A stretch of 64,000 nucleotides of DNA from Bacteroidota bacterium. Its GTDB lineage: Bacteria > Bacteroidota > Bacteroidia > Bacteroidales > CAIWKO01. Each line of letters begins with the position of its first letter. The stretch's first letter is position 1. The position numbers were made by a program, and so were the translations under genes. The notes below the pieces were generated by a model, which saw nothing but the letters and a program-made list of their open reading frames with translations, was not told where the DNA came from and ran no database searches. The stretch is taken from contig JBAXND010000021.1 of assembly GCA_037133915.1 (NCBI GenBank), positions 1-64,000 of the forward strand, given 5' to 3'. Below, piece by piece: positions 26,461 through 35,020 of the stretch.

Positions 26461-26653
26461 ATTAATTAGTTAATTCGGCAATTAGTCAATTTGAAAATGA
26501 ACCTTTGCATCTTCGCGTCTTTGCGTGCTTTATTAATTAGATAATTTGGCAACTAGTTAATTTGAAAATTAGATAATTCGGCAATTTGAAAATTAGTTCC
26601 GCCGGTGGCGGACTTCCGCTTCGCTCCAGCTCACGACTCACGACTCACGACTA
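26461..26653. repeat. dispersed AT-rich repeat cluster, copy right of hicBA-pepE
   Basis: 26464-26532 repeats the 25161 element (TTAGTTAATTCGGCAATT..., CTTCGCGTCTTTGCGTGCTT). More partial copies of GGCAATTTGAAAATTAG follow to 26597. Then a GC-rich stretch and three tandem copies of the 7-base unit CACGACT (26632-26652) reach the end of the next gene. No coding potential. Confidence 0.7.
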
Positions 26654-26658
26654 TCTGA

Positions 26659-28128
26659 CTAAGGCACGTAATCGTATGCTCCGAGGTCGGGTGGCGGATT
26701 GACTGCGCGGTTGTTTCCGAGAATGTCGGTAATAAGACTCAGTGTGGAAGTGTTGATGACGCTCATAGTGCCTATATCAATAGCATAAGAACCGGGTGAC
26801 AGCCTGTAGTCGTTGTTTGACGCATCTTTGAACAAGGGGTCATTTACGTGGCAGTTGACAAAATGTGCCGGGTCGGTTAAACTCAATTCTGTTTTCAGAA
26901 TGCAATTCTCAAATTTATAATTGAACAGTCCTGCTCCTGCAAGGCTGTCGGGCAGAACCTCTTCAGACTGCATACCCCAGACGATGCAGTTTCCGAAATA
27001 GGCTTTGTCGAGATCGCCTGTGTAAGTCACCCCGCTGTAATAGTCATCGTAATAATTCGCAATCACCAGAGAAGGCGTATTGCGGGTGCTGTAACTCCAG
27101 TTATTGCCGATGCTGCAGTGTCTGAAGTCATAATCACCACCGGTAGTCAGACACACAGCGTAAACGCCGCAGTTGCCTATCACACAGTTGCCCGCCTGAA
27201 TCTTATAGAATTTCGTGAAAACCCCCATGCCGCTCATGTTTTCAATAATGGTATTGGTAAGCGTAAGCTGGTTGCCCATACTTTGCTGCATGGTTTCGGC
27301 CTGAATGCCTATAAAGCCGTTTTTGATAATCGCATAATTGAACACATTATCCTTACTGCCTTCATTGATCCAGATGCGGTCCCACTGTCCGGGCAGTTCT
27401 TTATAATCGGCGTCCAGCCTGCTTCCCTGAAAGGTGACAGGGTCGGCCATGGTGCCATTCACTTTAATGTTGCCTCCTTTATAAATCCACATACCCGAAG
27501 CGTTGTAAAAATGGATTCGTGCGCCTGCATCAATATTCAGAGTGGCGGTTGAGTCCACCACGGCATATCCGTAAATCAAATATGGCTTGTCGTTGGGCCA
27601 GGTTATATTTTCATTTTCGCCGGCAACAATTTTGTATTTCAAACTGCTTCCGTATACTTTGTCTGCTACAATGTAATGCGCATCCTGACCCCAGGCCGTG
27701 AGTTTAACATCCTGTTCATTTCCGTTTATCTGAAAAATGATAGAGTCCTTAACTACCATGGGCGAGTTACTGTTCTGAGGGTCAACCGTTACCTTCACGA
27801 AAATATAGATACTGTCGTTTCCTGCAATTTCAACATCGTTCAGCGATACGGCAGGTGTGCCGTCAATATTCATCCTGAAATTTGACGCATTGCCTGTTGC
27901 GAGGCTGATTGATGAAATCTTAATCTTTTTACTGTCGGTGTTTTTAACCACAAAATATTTGGTGGTGGATCCGATAGTGGAAAATACCGTATCGAACAAC
28001 ATATTATCAGTTGAAAAACTGAGTTTTACATCAGTGCTTGTGTTAAAATTATCTTTCTTTTTACAGGAAGCGAAAACACCAATGATGATAAGTATAAACA
28101 GTAAATTACGCGATTTCAGAATTCTCAT
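26659..28128 (-). CDS. beta-helix (choice-of-anchor Q type) lipoprotein
   Basis: 489 residues from ATG 28128, giving MRILKSRNLLFILIIIG and a lipobox ending FASC; Cys20 or so would carry the lipid. A longer frame to 28215 overlaps a promoter element. Residues 25-170 look like an Ig-like domain, and about 190-480 a right-handed parallel beta-helix (GGNIKVNGTMADPVTFQG, TIIENMSGMGVFT, NCIVWGMQSEE). The end, NRAVNPPPDLGAYDYVP, is the closing phrase of choice-of-anchor Q proteins. The protein should sit on the outer membrane. Beta-helices often bind or cleave polysaccharide, but no catalytic motif was recognised. Confidence 0.8.
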   Translation of the reverse strand: MRILKSRNLLFILIIIGVFASCKKKDNFNTSTDVKLSFSTDNMLFDTVFSTIGSTTKYFVVKNTDSKKIKISSISLATGNASNFRMNIDGTPAVSLNDVEIAGNDSIYIFVKVTVDPQNSNSPMVVKDSIIFQINGNEQDVKLTAWGQDAHYIVADKVYGSSLKYKIVAGENENITWPNDKPYLIYGYAVVDSTATLNIDAGARIHFYNASGMWIYKGGNIKVNGTMADPVTFQGSRLDADYKELPGQWDRIWINEGSKDNVFNYAIIKNGFIGIQAETMQQSMGNQLTLTNTIIENMSGMGVFTKFYKIQAGNCVIGNCGVYAVCLTTGGDYDFRHCSIGNNWSYSTRNTPSLVIANYYDDYYSGVTYTGDLDKAYFGNCIVWGMQSEEVLPDSLAGAGLFNYKFENCILKTELSLTDPAHFVNCHVNDPLFKDASNNDYRLSPGSYAIDIGTMSVINTSTLSLITDILGNNRAVNPPPDLGAYDYVP

Positions 28129-28212
28129 GCTCCTCTTTTGAGTTTTTGTGCCTTGATTAATACGACAGAATTGTAAAAATATTGTCTGCGGCATCATTAA
28201 ATCAGGCAAAAA

Positions 28213-28220
28213 CAAAAATA
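28213..28220 (-). promoter_or_regulatory. -7 element of the beta-helix lipoprotein gene
   Basis: CAAAAATA reads TATTTTTG on the minus strand. Transcription near 28206 leaves a leader of about 78 bases to ATG 28128. Confidence 0.5.
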
Positions 28221-28418
28221 CAATAAATTCGAAACAGCCATGGGTAAAAATTAGACCGTAAAAGGTTTAATTTATGAAAATGATTTTCTGTGTATAAGCA
28301 CCACTTGTCTCCTTCCTTAACGATAACTTAATATGAATAAATATCAATAACAGTTCTAATACTAAGATAATGTGATTATTATTGAATCTATATAAAGTTA
28401 TACTTTATGCCTGATTTT

Positions 28419-28450
28419 TTTGTTTGAATGGTCAATCTTTTGTAATTTTG
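28419..28450 (+). promoter_or_regulatory. promoter of the alpha-glucan operon
   Basis: TTTG (28419-28422), 20 bases, TAATTTTG (28443-28450): a near-ideal Bacteroidota promoter. The leader to ATG 28554 is about 97 bases. Confidence 0.7.
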
Positions 28451-28553
28451 TTGCCATAATTATAATATATTGTAATACAGTATCTTTACACTTTTGACCC
28501 CGTAAAAACCCGCTTTACAATATCCTAACTAAACGTTAAAGCCTTTCAACCCC

Positions 28554-30539
28554 ATGAGTTATATAAAATTCACTAAAGAACAGCTTGTTAACCTTAAATA
28601 TTCCTTAAGCAGGGAATTGATACGGTCTAACAGGGCAGGCTCCTTTGCATCAACTACAATATCAGGCTGTAACACACGTAAATACCATGGTTTGCTCATA
28701 GTTCCTCAGCCAAATGTTGACAATGAATGCCATGTGTTGCTTTCAACTATTGATGAGACTGTTATCCAGAATGACGCAGAATTTAATCTTGGGATTCACC
28801 AGTATACACCCGGTGTATTTTTCCCAAAAGGTCATAAATACCTGCGTGAATTTATTGCGGAGCCGATTCCAAAACTTACATACCGCGTTGGAGGTGTTAT
28901 TCTTACAAAAGAAATGCTGTTTTCAATTGAAGAAGACCGCATTCTGATAAAATATACGCTTGTTGAAGCACATTCGGCTACAACACTGCGCTTTAAACCT
29001 TTTCTGGCCTTCCGCAACAGACATAGCTTAACCAAAGCCAATGTTGATGCCGACACCCATTATGAGCAGGCCGAGAACGGCATCAAAATGAGAATGTATC
29101 CCGGATTTACACCGCTTTACCTTCAGTTCTCCAAGCAGGCAGAATACGTGCATGTTCCCAACTGGAATTACAATATAGAATACAGTCAGGAAAAAGAACG
29201 GGGCTATGATTATATAGAGGATTTATTAGTGCCCGGCTATTTTGAACTTCCGATGAAGAAGGGCGAGAGCATCATTTTTGCAGCCGGAACCAAAGAAACC
29301 GCATCATCATCGCTGAAAAAAATATTTACTGCTGAAGTGGGCAAGCGCATTCCACGCGATAGTTATCGCAACTGCCTGGTAAATTCTGCTCACCAGTGTC
29401 TGGTTTTCAACGGACGTAAGGTAGAAGTAATTGCAGGCTTTCCGTGGTTTGGCCGCTGGGGACGCGATACGTTTATTTCTCTGCCCGGGTTAACCCTCAC
29501 AACCGGCGATCATCAAACCTGCAAAAAGGTGATTGACACCATGATTGCCGACTTGAAAGGACCGTTGTTTCCCAATATCGGGAGCGGCTCAACGGCAGCA
29601 TACAATTCTGTTGATGCGCCCTTGTGGTTCTTCTGGTCGTTGCAGCAATATTCGGAATATACAGGCACCCGTGAGAAAATATGGAAAGAGTATGGCAATA
29701 AAATGAAGCTTATACTCAACGGTTACCGCAATGGTACAGAGTTCAATATCAGGATGCAGGAAAACGGACTGATTTGGGCGGGAATGCCCGGAAAGGCACT
29801 TACCTGGATGGATGCCGTTGTTCACGGCAAGCCCGTTACTCCGCGCATCGGAATGCCTGTTGAGATTAATGCGCTGTGGTATAATGCCATTATGTTTGCT
29901 TTGGAAACCGCTTCCATGGCCGGTGACGAAGATTTTATCAATGAATGGTCGGGGATTGCAATGCGCATTCGGGTATCGTTCAAAGAAACGTTCTGGGACA
30001 AGGATAAAGGCTATCTGGCAGATTATGTAAACGGAACTTATAAAGACTGGGCGGTTCGTCCGAATATGATTTTTGCTGCATCCCTGCCGTACAGCCCCGT
30101 GAGCGAACAGATTCGCAAGCTGATAATTGATACGGTGGGCCGTGAACTGCTTACTACACGTGGGCTGCGTACGCTTACACCCAAACATCCCGACTATAAA
30201 GGATGTTATTACGGAACTATGGAGCAACGCGACCATGCGTATCATCAGGGAACGGTGTGGCCCTGGCTGCTCGGACATTATGTTGAAGCATTCCTGAAGA
30301 TACACGGCGACTCCGGCATTCAGTGCATCCGCAAGATTTACGAGGGTTTTGAAGATGTGATGACCGAACATGGTGTGGGTTCCATCTCGGAAGTGTATGA
30401 CGGGGATCCGCCGCACAGGGCAGGAGGAGCACCGTCGCAGGCCTGGAGTGTGGCCGAATTGCTGAGGATTGATTATTTGCTCAAGCAGTACGAAACACCC
30501 AAAAAAACGCCGACAGCAAAGAGAACGGCAAAAAAGTAA
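28554..30539 (+). CDS. glycogen debranching enzyme (amylo-alpha-1,6-glucosidase)
   Basis: 661 residues. The N-terminal domain (about 1-250; SNRAGSFASTTISGCNTRKYHGLL near 25-48) matches the bacterial GDE N-domain, and residues about 270-640 form the alpha/alpha-barrel GDE C-domain: FPWFGRWGRDTFISLPGL near 300-317, WMDAV near 420, NALWYNA and GTVWPWLLGHY near 563. The Asp in GRDTF and the Glu in SISEVYDG are probable catalytic or binding residues of this glycoside hydrolase 133-type fold. The enzyme hydrolyses alpha-1,6 branches of glycogen in the cytoplasm. The C-terminus ends in a short basic Lys/Thr/Ala tail. It is the first gene of an operon with a glycosyltransferase and a GH57 amylase. 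Confidence 0.93.
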   Translation: MSYIKFTKEQLVNLKYSLSRELIRSNRAGSFASTTISGCNTRKYHGLLIVPQPNVDNECHVLLSTIDETVIQNDAEFNLGIHQYTPGVFFPKGHKYLREFIAEPIPKLTYRVGGVILTKEMLFSIEEDRILIKYTLVEAHSATTLRFKPFLAFRNRHSLTKANVDADTHYEQAENGIKMRMYPGFTPLYLQFSKQAEYVHVPNWNYNIEYSQEKERGYDYIEDLLVPGYFELPMKKGESIIFAAGTKETASSSLKKIFTAEVGKRIPRDSYRNCLVNSAHQCLVFNGRKVEVIAGFPWFGRWGRDTFISLPGLTLTTGDHQTCKKVIDTMIADLKGPLFPNIGSGSTAAYNSVDAPLWFFWSLQQYSEYTGTREKIWKEYGNKMKLILNGYRNGTEFNIRMQENGLIWAGMPGKALTWMDAVVHGKPVTPRIGMPVEINALWYNAIMFALETASMAGDEDFINEWSGIAMRIRVSFKETFWDKDKGYLADYVNGTYKDWAVRPNMIFAASLPYSPVSEQIRKLIIDTVGRELLTTRGLRTLTPKHPDYKGCYYGTMEQRDHAYHQGTVWPWLLGHYVEAFLKIHGDSGIQCIRKIYEGFEDVMTEHGVGSISEVYDGDPPHRAGGAPSQAWSVAELLRIDYLLKQYETPKKTPTAKRTAKK

Positions 30540-30569
30540 CGAAATGATTTTTCAACCTTAATAAACACA

Positions 30570-31859
30570 ATGAAGGTTTTGATGTTCGGGTGGGAATTTC
30601 CACCGCATATAACAGGAGGATTGGGCACGGCTTGCTTCGGGCTTACCAAAGGCTTGATGAAGCACGGCACCGAAGTAATTTTTGTGGTTCCCAAGGCTTT
30701 TGGAGATGAAAACCGTGAGGCCGTAAGGCTGGTAAACGCGAGCGATATAAGCATTGATTTTAAAAATTCCATTTATCGTGAGTTCTGGAAACAGATAACC
30801 TATATGGAGATTGGGTCAAATCTGATTCCTTATGTTGGCACCGAAGAATTTGAGAATATTGTAAAGCGCAATGAACTGGAAGGCATAGATTCCAATGAGT
30901 CTGTGTTCTCAAGCCGCTTTGCCTTTTCAGGAAAATACGGTCACGACCTGATGAAAGAGGTATCGCGTTATGCGCTGGTAGCCTCCACCATTGCCGCATC
31001 CAATCAGTTTGATGTAATTCATGCGCACGACTGGCTTACGTATCCGGCCGGTATTGCCGCCAAGAAAGTAAGCGGAAAACCGCTGGTAGTGCATATGCAT
31101 GCTACCGAATTTGACCGTTCGGGTGAGCATATCAATCAGAACGTATACGACATTGAGCGCAAAGGCATGGAAGAAGCCGATGCCGTTATTACCGTGAGCA
31201 ATCTGACACGCGACATTGTTATCAACCGCTACGGCATTGATCCCGCCAAGGTGGTAACCGTGCATAATGCCGTTGAGCCTATTGAAAGTCATGAGCATGA
31301 AGCATCGCAGCGGGCGGTAAAAGAAAAAATTGTAACTTTTCTGGGGCGCATCACCTTCCAGAAAGGACCGGATTATTTTGTGGAAGCGGCTTATAAAGTG
31401 CTTCAAAAAGACCGTAATGTTCGTTTTGTGATGGCCGGCTCGGGCGATATGCTCAACCGCATGGTAAGACGGGTTGCCGAACTGCGGATTTCATCTCATT
31501 TTCACTTTACGGGATTTCTGAAAGGTGAGGATGTAGATAAAATGTTTCACCTGAGTGATGTTTATGTGATGCCATCGGTATCAGAACCTTTCGGGATATC
31601 ACCCCTGGAGGCGATGCGTTCCAATGTTCCTGTTGTAATCAGCAAGCAGAGCGGTGTTGCCGAAGTGCTGAATTACGCGCTGAAAGTAGATTTCTGGGAT
31701 ATCGACAGCATGGCTGACGCTATTTACGGATTGCTTCATTATGATGCCCTTTCGGTGATGTTTCGTCGCTACGGCAGGACCGAAGTGGACAATCTGAAAT
31801 GGGAGAATGCCGCAGGACAGGTGAATAAAGTGTATGAAAAAGTGCTAATAAAGAATTAA
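30570..31859 (+). CDS. glycosyltransferase family 4, glycogen synthase-like
   Basis: 429 residues with the GT-B fold. The N-terminus FGWEFPPHITGGLG is the ADP/UDP-glucose binding start seen in glycogen-synthase-type enzymes. HAHDWLTYPAG is near 150, and the E-x7-E retaining motif is in EPFGISPLEAM near 346-356. It should transfer glucose from a nucleotide sugar to an alpha-glucan, inside the cell. It lies 30 bases after the debranching enzyme gene and 11 bases before the GH57 gene, so one transcript is likely. This gene trio is common in Bacteroidota and archaea-like glycogen systems; whether this is the main glycogen synthase is an inference. Confidence 0.9.
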   Translation: MKVLMFGWEFPPHITGGLGTACFGLTKGLMKHGTEVIFVVPKAFGDENREAVRLVNASDISIDFKNSIYREFWKQITYMEIGSNLIPYVGTEEFENIVKRNELEGIDSNESVFSSRFAFSGKYGHDLMKEVSRYALVASTIAASNQFDVIHAHDWLTYPAGIAAKKVSGKPLVVHMHATEFDRSGEHINQNVYDIERKGMEEADAVITVSNLTRDIVINRYGIDPAKVVTVHNAVEPIESHEHEASQRAVKEKIVTFLGRITFQKGPDYFVEAAYKVLQKDRNVRFVMAGSGDMLNRMVRRVAELRISSHFHFTGFLKGEDVDKMFHLSDVYVMPSVSEPFGISPLEAMRSNVPVVISKQSGVAEVLNYALKVDFWDIDSMADAIYGLLHYDALSVMFRRYGRTEVDNLKWENAAGQVNKVYEKVLIKN

Positions 31860-31870
31860 CTTATACTATA

Positions 31871-33412
31871 ATGAGGTCAATTTGTTTTTATTTTCAGGTA
31901 CATCAGCCCTTCAGGCTCAATACCTATCGTTTTTTTGATATCGGTGCAAACCACTATTATTTCGATGATTACCGTAACAGGTACATTCTGCGCAGAATTG
32001 CCGATAAATGCTATCTGCCCATGAATAATCTGCTGCTTGACCTTATCAGGGAATACGGCACAGGATTCAAGGTGAGTTTTTCAATTTCGGGCACGGCACT
32101 CGATCAGTTTGAACAATATACGCCCGATGTTATCGAAAGCTTTCGCAAGCTGGCGGATACCGGTTGCGTTGAGTTTCTGGCAGAAACATACAGTCACTCA
32201 TTGTCGGCACTGAAAAGCAAAGACGAGTTTTTCAGGCAGGTAAACGAACAGCGCAATAAGATTGAAAAACTTTTTGGACAAAAGCCTACAACCTTCCGTA
32301 ATACTGAGCTTATCTATTCTGATTATATTGGTGAAATGGTTGCTGAATTAGGTTTTAAAACCATGCTTACCGAAGGAGCCAAACATGTGCTGGGATGGAA
32401 AAGCCCGAATTTCATGTACTGCAATGCCATCAATCCGAAGCTGAAATTGTTACTGAAAAATTTTCAGATGAGTGACGATATTGCATTCCGCTTTTCACAG
32501 ACATCGTGGGATCAGTGGCCGCTTACAACCGAAAAATATGTTGACTGGCTCAACGCCGTGAATCCATCAGAAGAAACGGTCAATCTTTTCATGGATTATG
32601 AAACTTTTGGTGAGCACCAGTGGAAAGAAACTGGCATCTTCGAATTTATGAGAGCTTTACCTGCACGGGTATTCTCGCATTCCAATTTCACGTTTAATAC
32701 GCCGGCAGAGCTTTCAGAAAGAATGCAACCTGTAGGTGCCATTCATGTTCCGGATCCTATTTCATGGGCCGACGAGGAGCGCGACCTCACTGCATGGCTT
32801 GGCAATGAACTGCAAGACGATGCTTTCAACGCATTGTATGCGCTGGAAGAAAAAGTGAAACATTGTACTGATGATTTTATCCAGCGTGACTGGCGCTATC
32901 TGCAAACCAGTGACCATTTCTATTACATGTGTACCAAGTGGTTCAGTGATGGCGATGTGCATAAATACTTCAATCCGTATAACACACCCTATGAAGCTTA
33001 CATCAACTTCATGAATATTCTTTCCGATTTTGTGATTCGGCTTGACGAAGCAGGTAATAATGAACAATTATCAATGAATAATGAAAAATTAAAAACGAAG
33101 AAAGTAAAGGCCGCTCCTGTAAAGAAATCTGTTCCTGTGAAAAAAGTTTCTGCACCGAAAGCTGCAACATCTGCGAAAGCGCCTGTAAAAAAAGTTGCTC
33201 CGGCAAAGAAGGCAGTTGCTGCGAAAAAAGTTGTGGCGGCCAAAAAGGCTGTTGCCCCGAAAGTGAAGGTTTCTGCGAAAGCGCCCGTTAAAAAGACTGC
33301 TCCTGTAAAGAAAGCAGTGGCTGCGAAAAAGGCAGCTCCTGCGAAAACTAAAACACCTGCAAAGAAGGCTGCAGCTTCAAAATCAAAGGGTGTGTCCAAA
33401 TCCAAAAAGTAA
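31871..33412 (+). CDS. glycoside hydrolase family 57 (alpha-amylase type) with Lys/Ala-rich tail
   Basis: 513 residues. Residues 1-390 form a GH57 catalytic domain: FYFQVHQPFR at the start, the motif FRNTELIY with probable nucleophile Glu146, and MDYETFGEHQ near 241 with probable acid/base Asp242. The enzyme acts on alpha-1,4 glucans in the cytoplasm. From about residue 395 the sequence changes sharply: about 15 residues rich in Asn, Glu and Lys coming from a low-complexity AATAATGAA-type repeat, then about 100 residues of histone-H1-like KKxxAxxK repeats (VKKVAPAKKAV and similar). Such a tail would bind DNA, RNA or acidic polymers and is not part of the GH57 fold. Third gene of the glucan operon; the next gene starts 14 bases after the stop. 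Confidence 0.9.
   Translation: MRSICFYFQVHQPFRLNTYRFFDIGANHYYFDDYRNRYILRRIADKCYLPMNNLLLDLIREYGTGFKVSFSISGTALDQFEQYTPDVIESFRKLADTGCVEFLAETYSHSLSALKSKDEFFRQVNEQRNKIEKLFGQKPTTFRNTELIYSDYIGEMVAELGFKTMLTEGAKHVLGWKSPNFMYCNAINPKLKLLLKNFQMSDDIAFRFSQTSWDQWPLTTEKYVDWLNAVNPSEETVNLFMDYETFGEHQWKETGIFEFMRALPARVFSHSNFTFNTPAELSERMQPVGAIHVPDPISWADEERDLTAWLGNELQDDAFNALYALEEKVKHCTDDFIQRDWRYLQTSDHFYYMCTKWFSDGDVHKYFNPYNTPYEAYINFMNILSDFVIRLDEAGNNEQLSMNNEKLKTKKVKAAPVKKSVPVKKVSAPKAATSAKAPVKKVAPAKKAVAAKKVVAAKKAVAPKVKVSAKAPVKKTAPVKKAVAAKKAAPAKTKTPAKKAAASKSKGVSKSKK
33055..33410 (+). repeat. in-frame low-complexity insertion and Lys/Ala repeat
   Basis: 33055-33096 is an AATAATGAACAATTATC-type stretch of the kind usually found between Bacteroidota genes, here kept in frame. 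33100-33410 codes for Lys, Ala, Pro and Val repeats (GCGAAAAAA, CCTGTAAAGAAA words). Confidence 0.75.
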
Positions 33413-33426
33413 TTCAGTACGCTGCT

Positions 33427-34338
33427 TTGGGAGAACAGGAATTCAAATTTGAAGAAGGGCTGACATACAGTTTTGTTGTCACAGGATTGATACAGATGCC
33501 TCCTGACGATGAGGAATTTTTTGTGTTGCGGAGCCGGCAGAACAGCCGTCATCTTCTGAGTAAAAATCTTTACGCTGCTTACGGTATTTCGCCGGGCATG
33601 GAAATTACGTGCAAGGTTGACAAAGTAAATTGTTCCGGTAAAATGTTTCTGGAGCCCGAACATCCGCATTACAAAACGGGCGGAGTTTATGATTTTAATG
33701 TGATACGCACTATTTCAATCACAAATTCTGTCGGAAATGTTGAGAAAATGACCGTGGTGAGCGATATTGCCGGCAATGAGATTTTTGTTCCTTACTCTGA
33801 GTTGCCTGACGGCGGCGAGCAAACACGCCTTTCCTGCCGTGTGGAACGCATCAAAAAAGGCTTACTTTTTCTGTCGCATTATCAGGGCGAAACACCGCCA
33901 TCGCAGCTTGAACAGGGTAAGACATATCGTTTTGAGATTAAAGGAATAGTAACGCTGGCAAGGCATCTGGAGTATTATAAACTGGAATGCATGGGCGAAA
34001 CCCATTATTTGCGTACCCGCTATTATGAGGCATATGCGTTTCCCGCACAATCTGAAGTATATTGTGAGGTTGTGGAACCCACTGTTCCTTATACGCATTA
34101 CCTTGAGCCTGTTCATCCATTTTACAAAGCAGGCGAAGTGTATGAATTTGAAAATACAGGCCGCAGTATAATCAGCCACGATCTGGGCGAGGTGTATCAC
34201 GTGCTGATGCTGAAAGATAAAATCGGACACAGTTATCCGGTGCCTTGCAGGAATAAGGATATTACAGCAGGCAATTACGTACGCTGCCGTGTAGAAAAAA
34301 TACGGATGAGTAAAGTGTATCTTGAATGTTTGGAATAA
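33427..34338 (+). CDS. uncharacterised protein of two tandem homologous domains
   Basis: 303 residues starting at TTG 33427; no ATG lies between the GH57 stop and the conserved part, and the next Met is inside the first domain. The two halves (about 8-145 and 155-300) are clearly related: EGLTYSFVVTG against QGKTYRFEIKG, FLEPEHPHYKTGGVYDF against YLEPVHPFYKAGEVYEF, and SCRVERIKKGLLFL against RCRVEKIRMSKVYLE. Each half is all-beta with two OB-fold-like barrels suggested by the RVEKI and YxFxxxG strands, reminiscent of S1 or cold-shock domains. No signal peptide or membrane segment, so it is cytoplasmic. As fourth gene of the glucan operon it might bind nucleic acid or glucan; this is only inference. 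I do not recognise the family. Confidence 0.7.
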   Translation: MGEQEFKFEEGLTYSFVVTGLIQMPPDDEEFFVLRSRQNSRHLLSKNLYAAYGISPGMEITCKVDKVNCSGKMFLEPEHPHYKTGGVYDFNVIRTISITNSVGNVEKMTVVSDIAGNEIFVPYSELPDGGEQTRLSCRVERIKKGLLFLSHYQGETPPSQLEQGKTYRFEIKGIVTLARHLEYYKLECMGETHYLRTRYYEAYAFPAQSEVYCEVVEPTVPYTHYLEPVHPFYKAGEVYEFENTGRSIISHDLGEVYHVLMLKDKIGHSYPVPCRNKDITAGNYVRCRVEKIRMSKVYLECLE

Positions 34339-34372
34339 AATTCTTATAACGATTATTAAAACTTAAACTATA

Positions 34373-35011
34373 ATGAAGAAATTACTGATTGCCATGATGC
34401 TGTTTGTCTTTATATTCAGTGTAAACGCACAGGATTTTAAGAAAGTTGAACTTCCTGCACCCCGGAAAGATGGCGGAAAACAGTTGCTTAAAGCGCTAAA
34501 CGACCGTAAAACGAATCGCTCTTTCAAAGAAGATAAACTTCCGCTGCAGCTATTGTCTGACCTGCTGTGGGCAGCTTTCGGCGTAAACAGACCTGACAAC
34601 GGTAAGCGCACGGCACCATCGGCCATGAACAATCAGGAAATTGACCTTTATGTGTGCCTTTCAGAAGGTGTGTATATTTATAATGCAGAGAAAAACACGC
34701 TGGATCCAGTATTTGCGGGAGATGTTCGTGAAAAAATGGGGAAGCAGGATTTTGTAGGTGTTGCGCCTGTTGTGATTGTATATGTAGCCGACTATTCCAG
34801 AATGGGCGTTGTAATGACCAAAGACCAGAAGGCATTTTATTCGGCTGTTGATACAGGATTGATCAGCGAAAATGTTTATCTGTTCTGCAGTTCAGAAGAT
34901 CTGGCTACGGTAGTGCTTGGATACATTGACCGTGATAAAATGGCAGAGATACTCAAATTGAAGGGCAATCAAAAAGTGCAGCTTACGCAGCCGGTCGGTT
35001 ATCCTGAGTAA
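34373..35011 (+). CDS. exported nitroreductase-family (SagB/ThcOx-like) protein
   Basis: 212 residues with a signal peptide (1-19, ends VNAQ). The mature part follows the small nitroreductase fold: LKALNDRKTNRSFKEDKLPLQLLSDLLWAAFGVNR near 38-72, APSAMNNQEIDLYV near 80, and GLISENVYLFCSSEDLATVVLGYID near 162. The first segment holds the usual FMN-contacting basic residues (DRKTNRSF). This is the SagB-type dehydrogenase subgroup common in anaerobes. Presence of a signal peptide on an FMN enzyme is unusual, since most act in the cytoplasm. Substrate unknown. It is 34 bases after the glucan operon and may be read through from it; it converges with ctpA 9 bases later. Confidence 0.85.
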   Translation: MKKLLIAMMLFVFIFSVNAQDFKKVELPAPRKDGGKQLLKALNDRKTNRSFKEDKLPLQLLSDLLWAAFGVNRPDNGKRTAPSAMNNQEIDLYVCLSEGVYIYNAEKNTLDPVFAGDVREKMGKQDFVGVAPVVIVYVADYSRMGVVMTKDQKAFYSAVDTGLISENVYLFCSSEDLATVVLGYIDRDKMAEILKLKGNQKVQLTQPVGYPE

Positions 35012-35020
35012 TCAGGAACT

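Larger units (their letters stand above)
28129..28553. other. divergent intergenic region with two promoters
   Basis: The 425 bases separate the leftward lipoprotein gene from the rightward glucan operon. They hold a minus-strand -7 element (28213-28220) and a complete plus-strand promoter (28419-28450). The middle is AT-rich with no open frame. Confidence 0.6.

Noticed and set aside
29589..30416. 275-codon minus-strand frame opposite the debranching enzyme gene.
   Set aside because: The plus strand has clear GDE motifs throughout the same bases; the minus product has no recognisable feature.
32998..33669. Minus-strand frame rich in Ala and Phe opposite the GH57 tail.
   Set aside because: It is the complement of the Lys/Ala repeats and runs into the next gene; no start or family signature.
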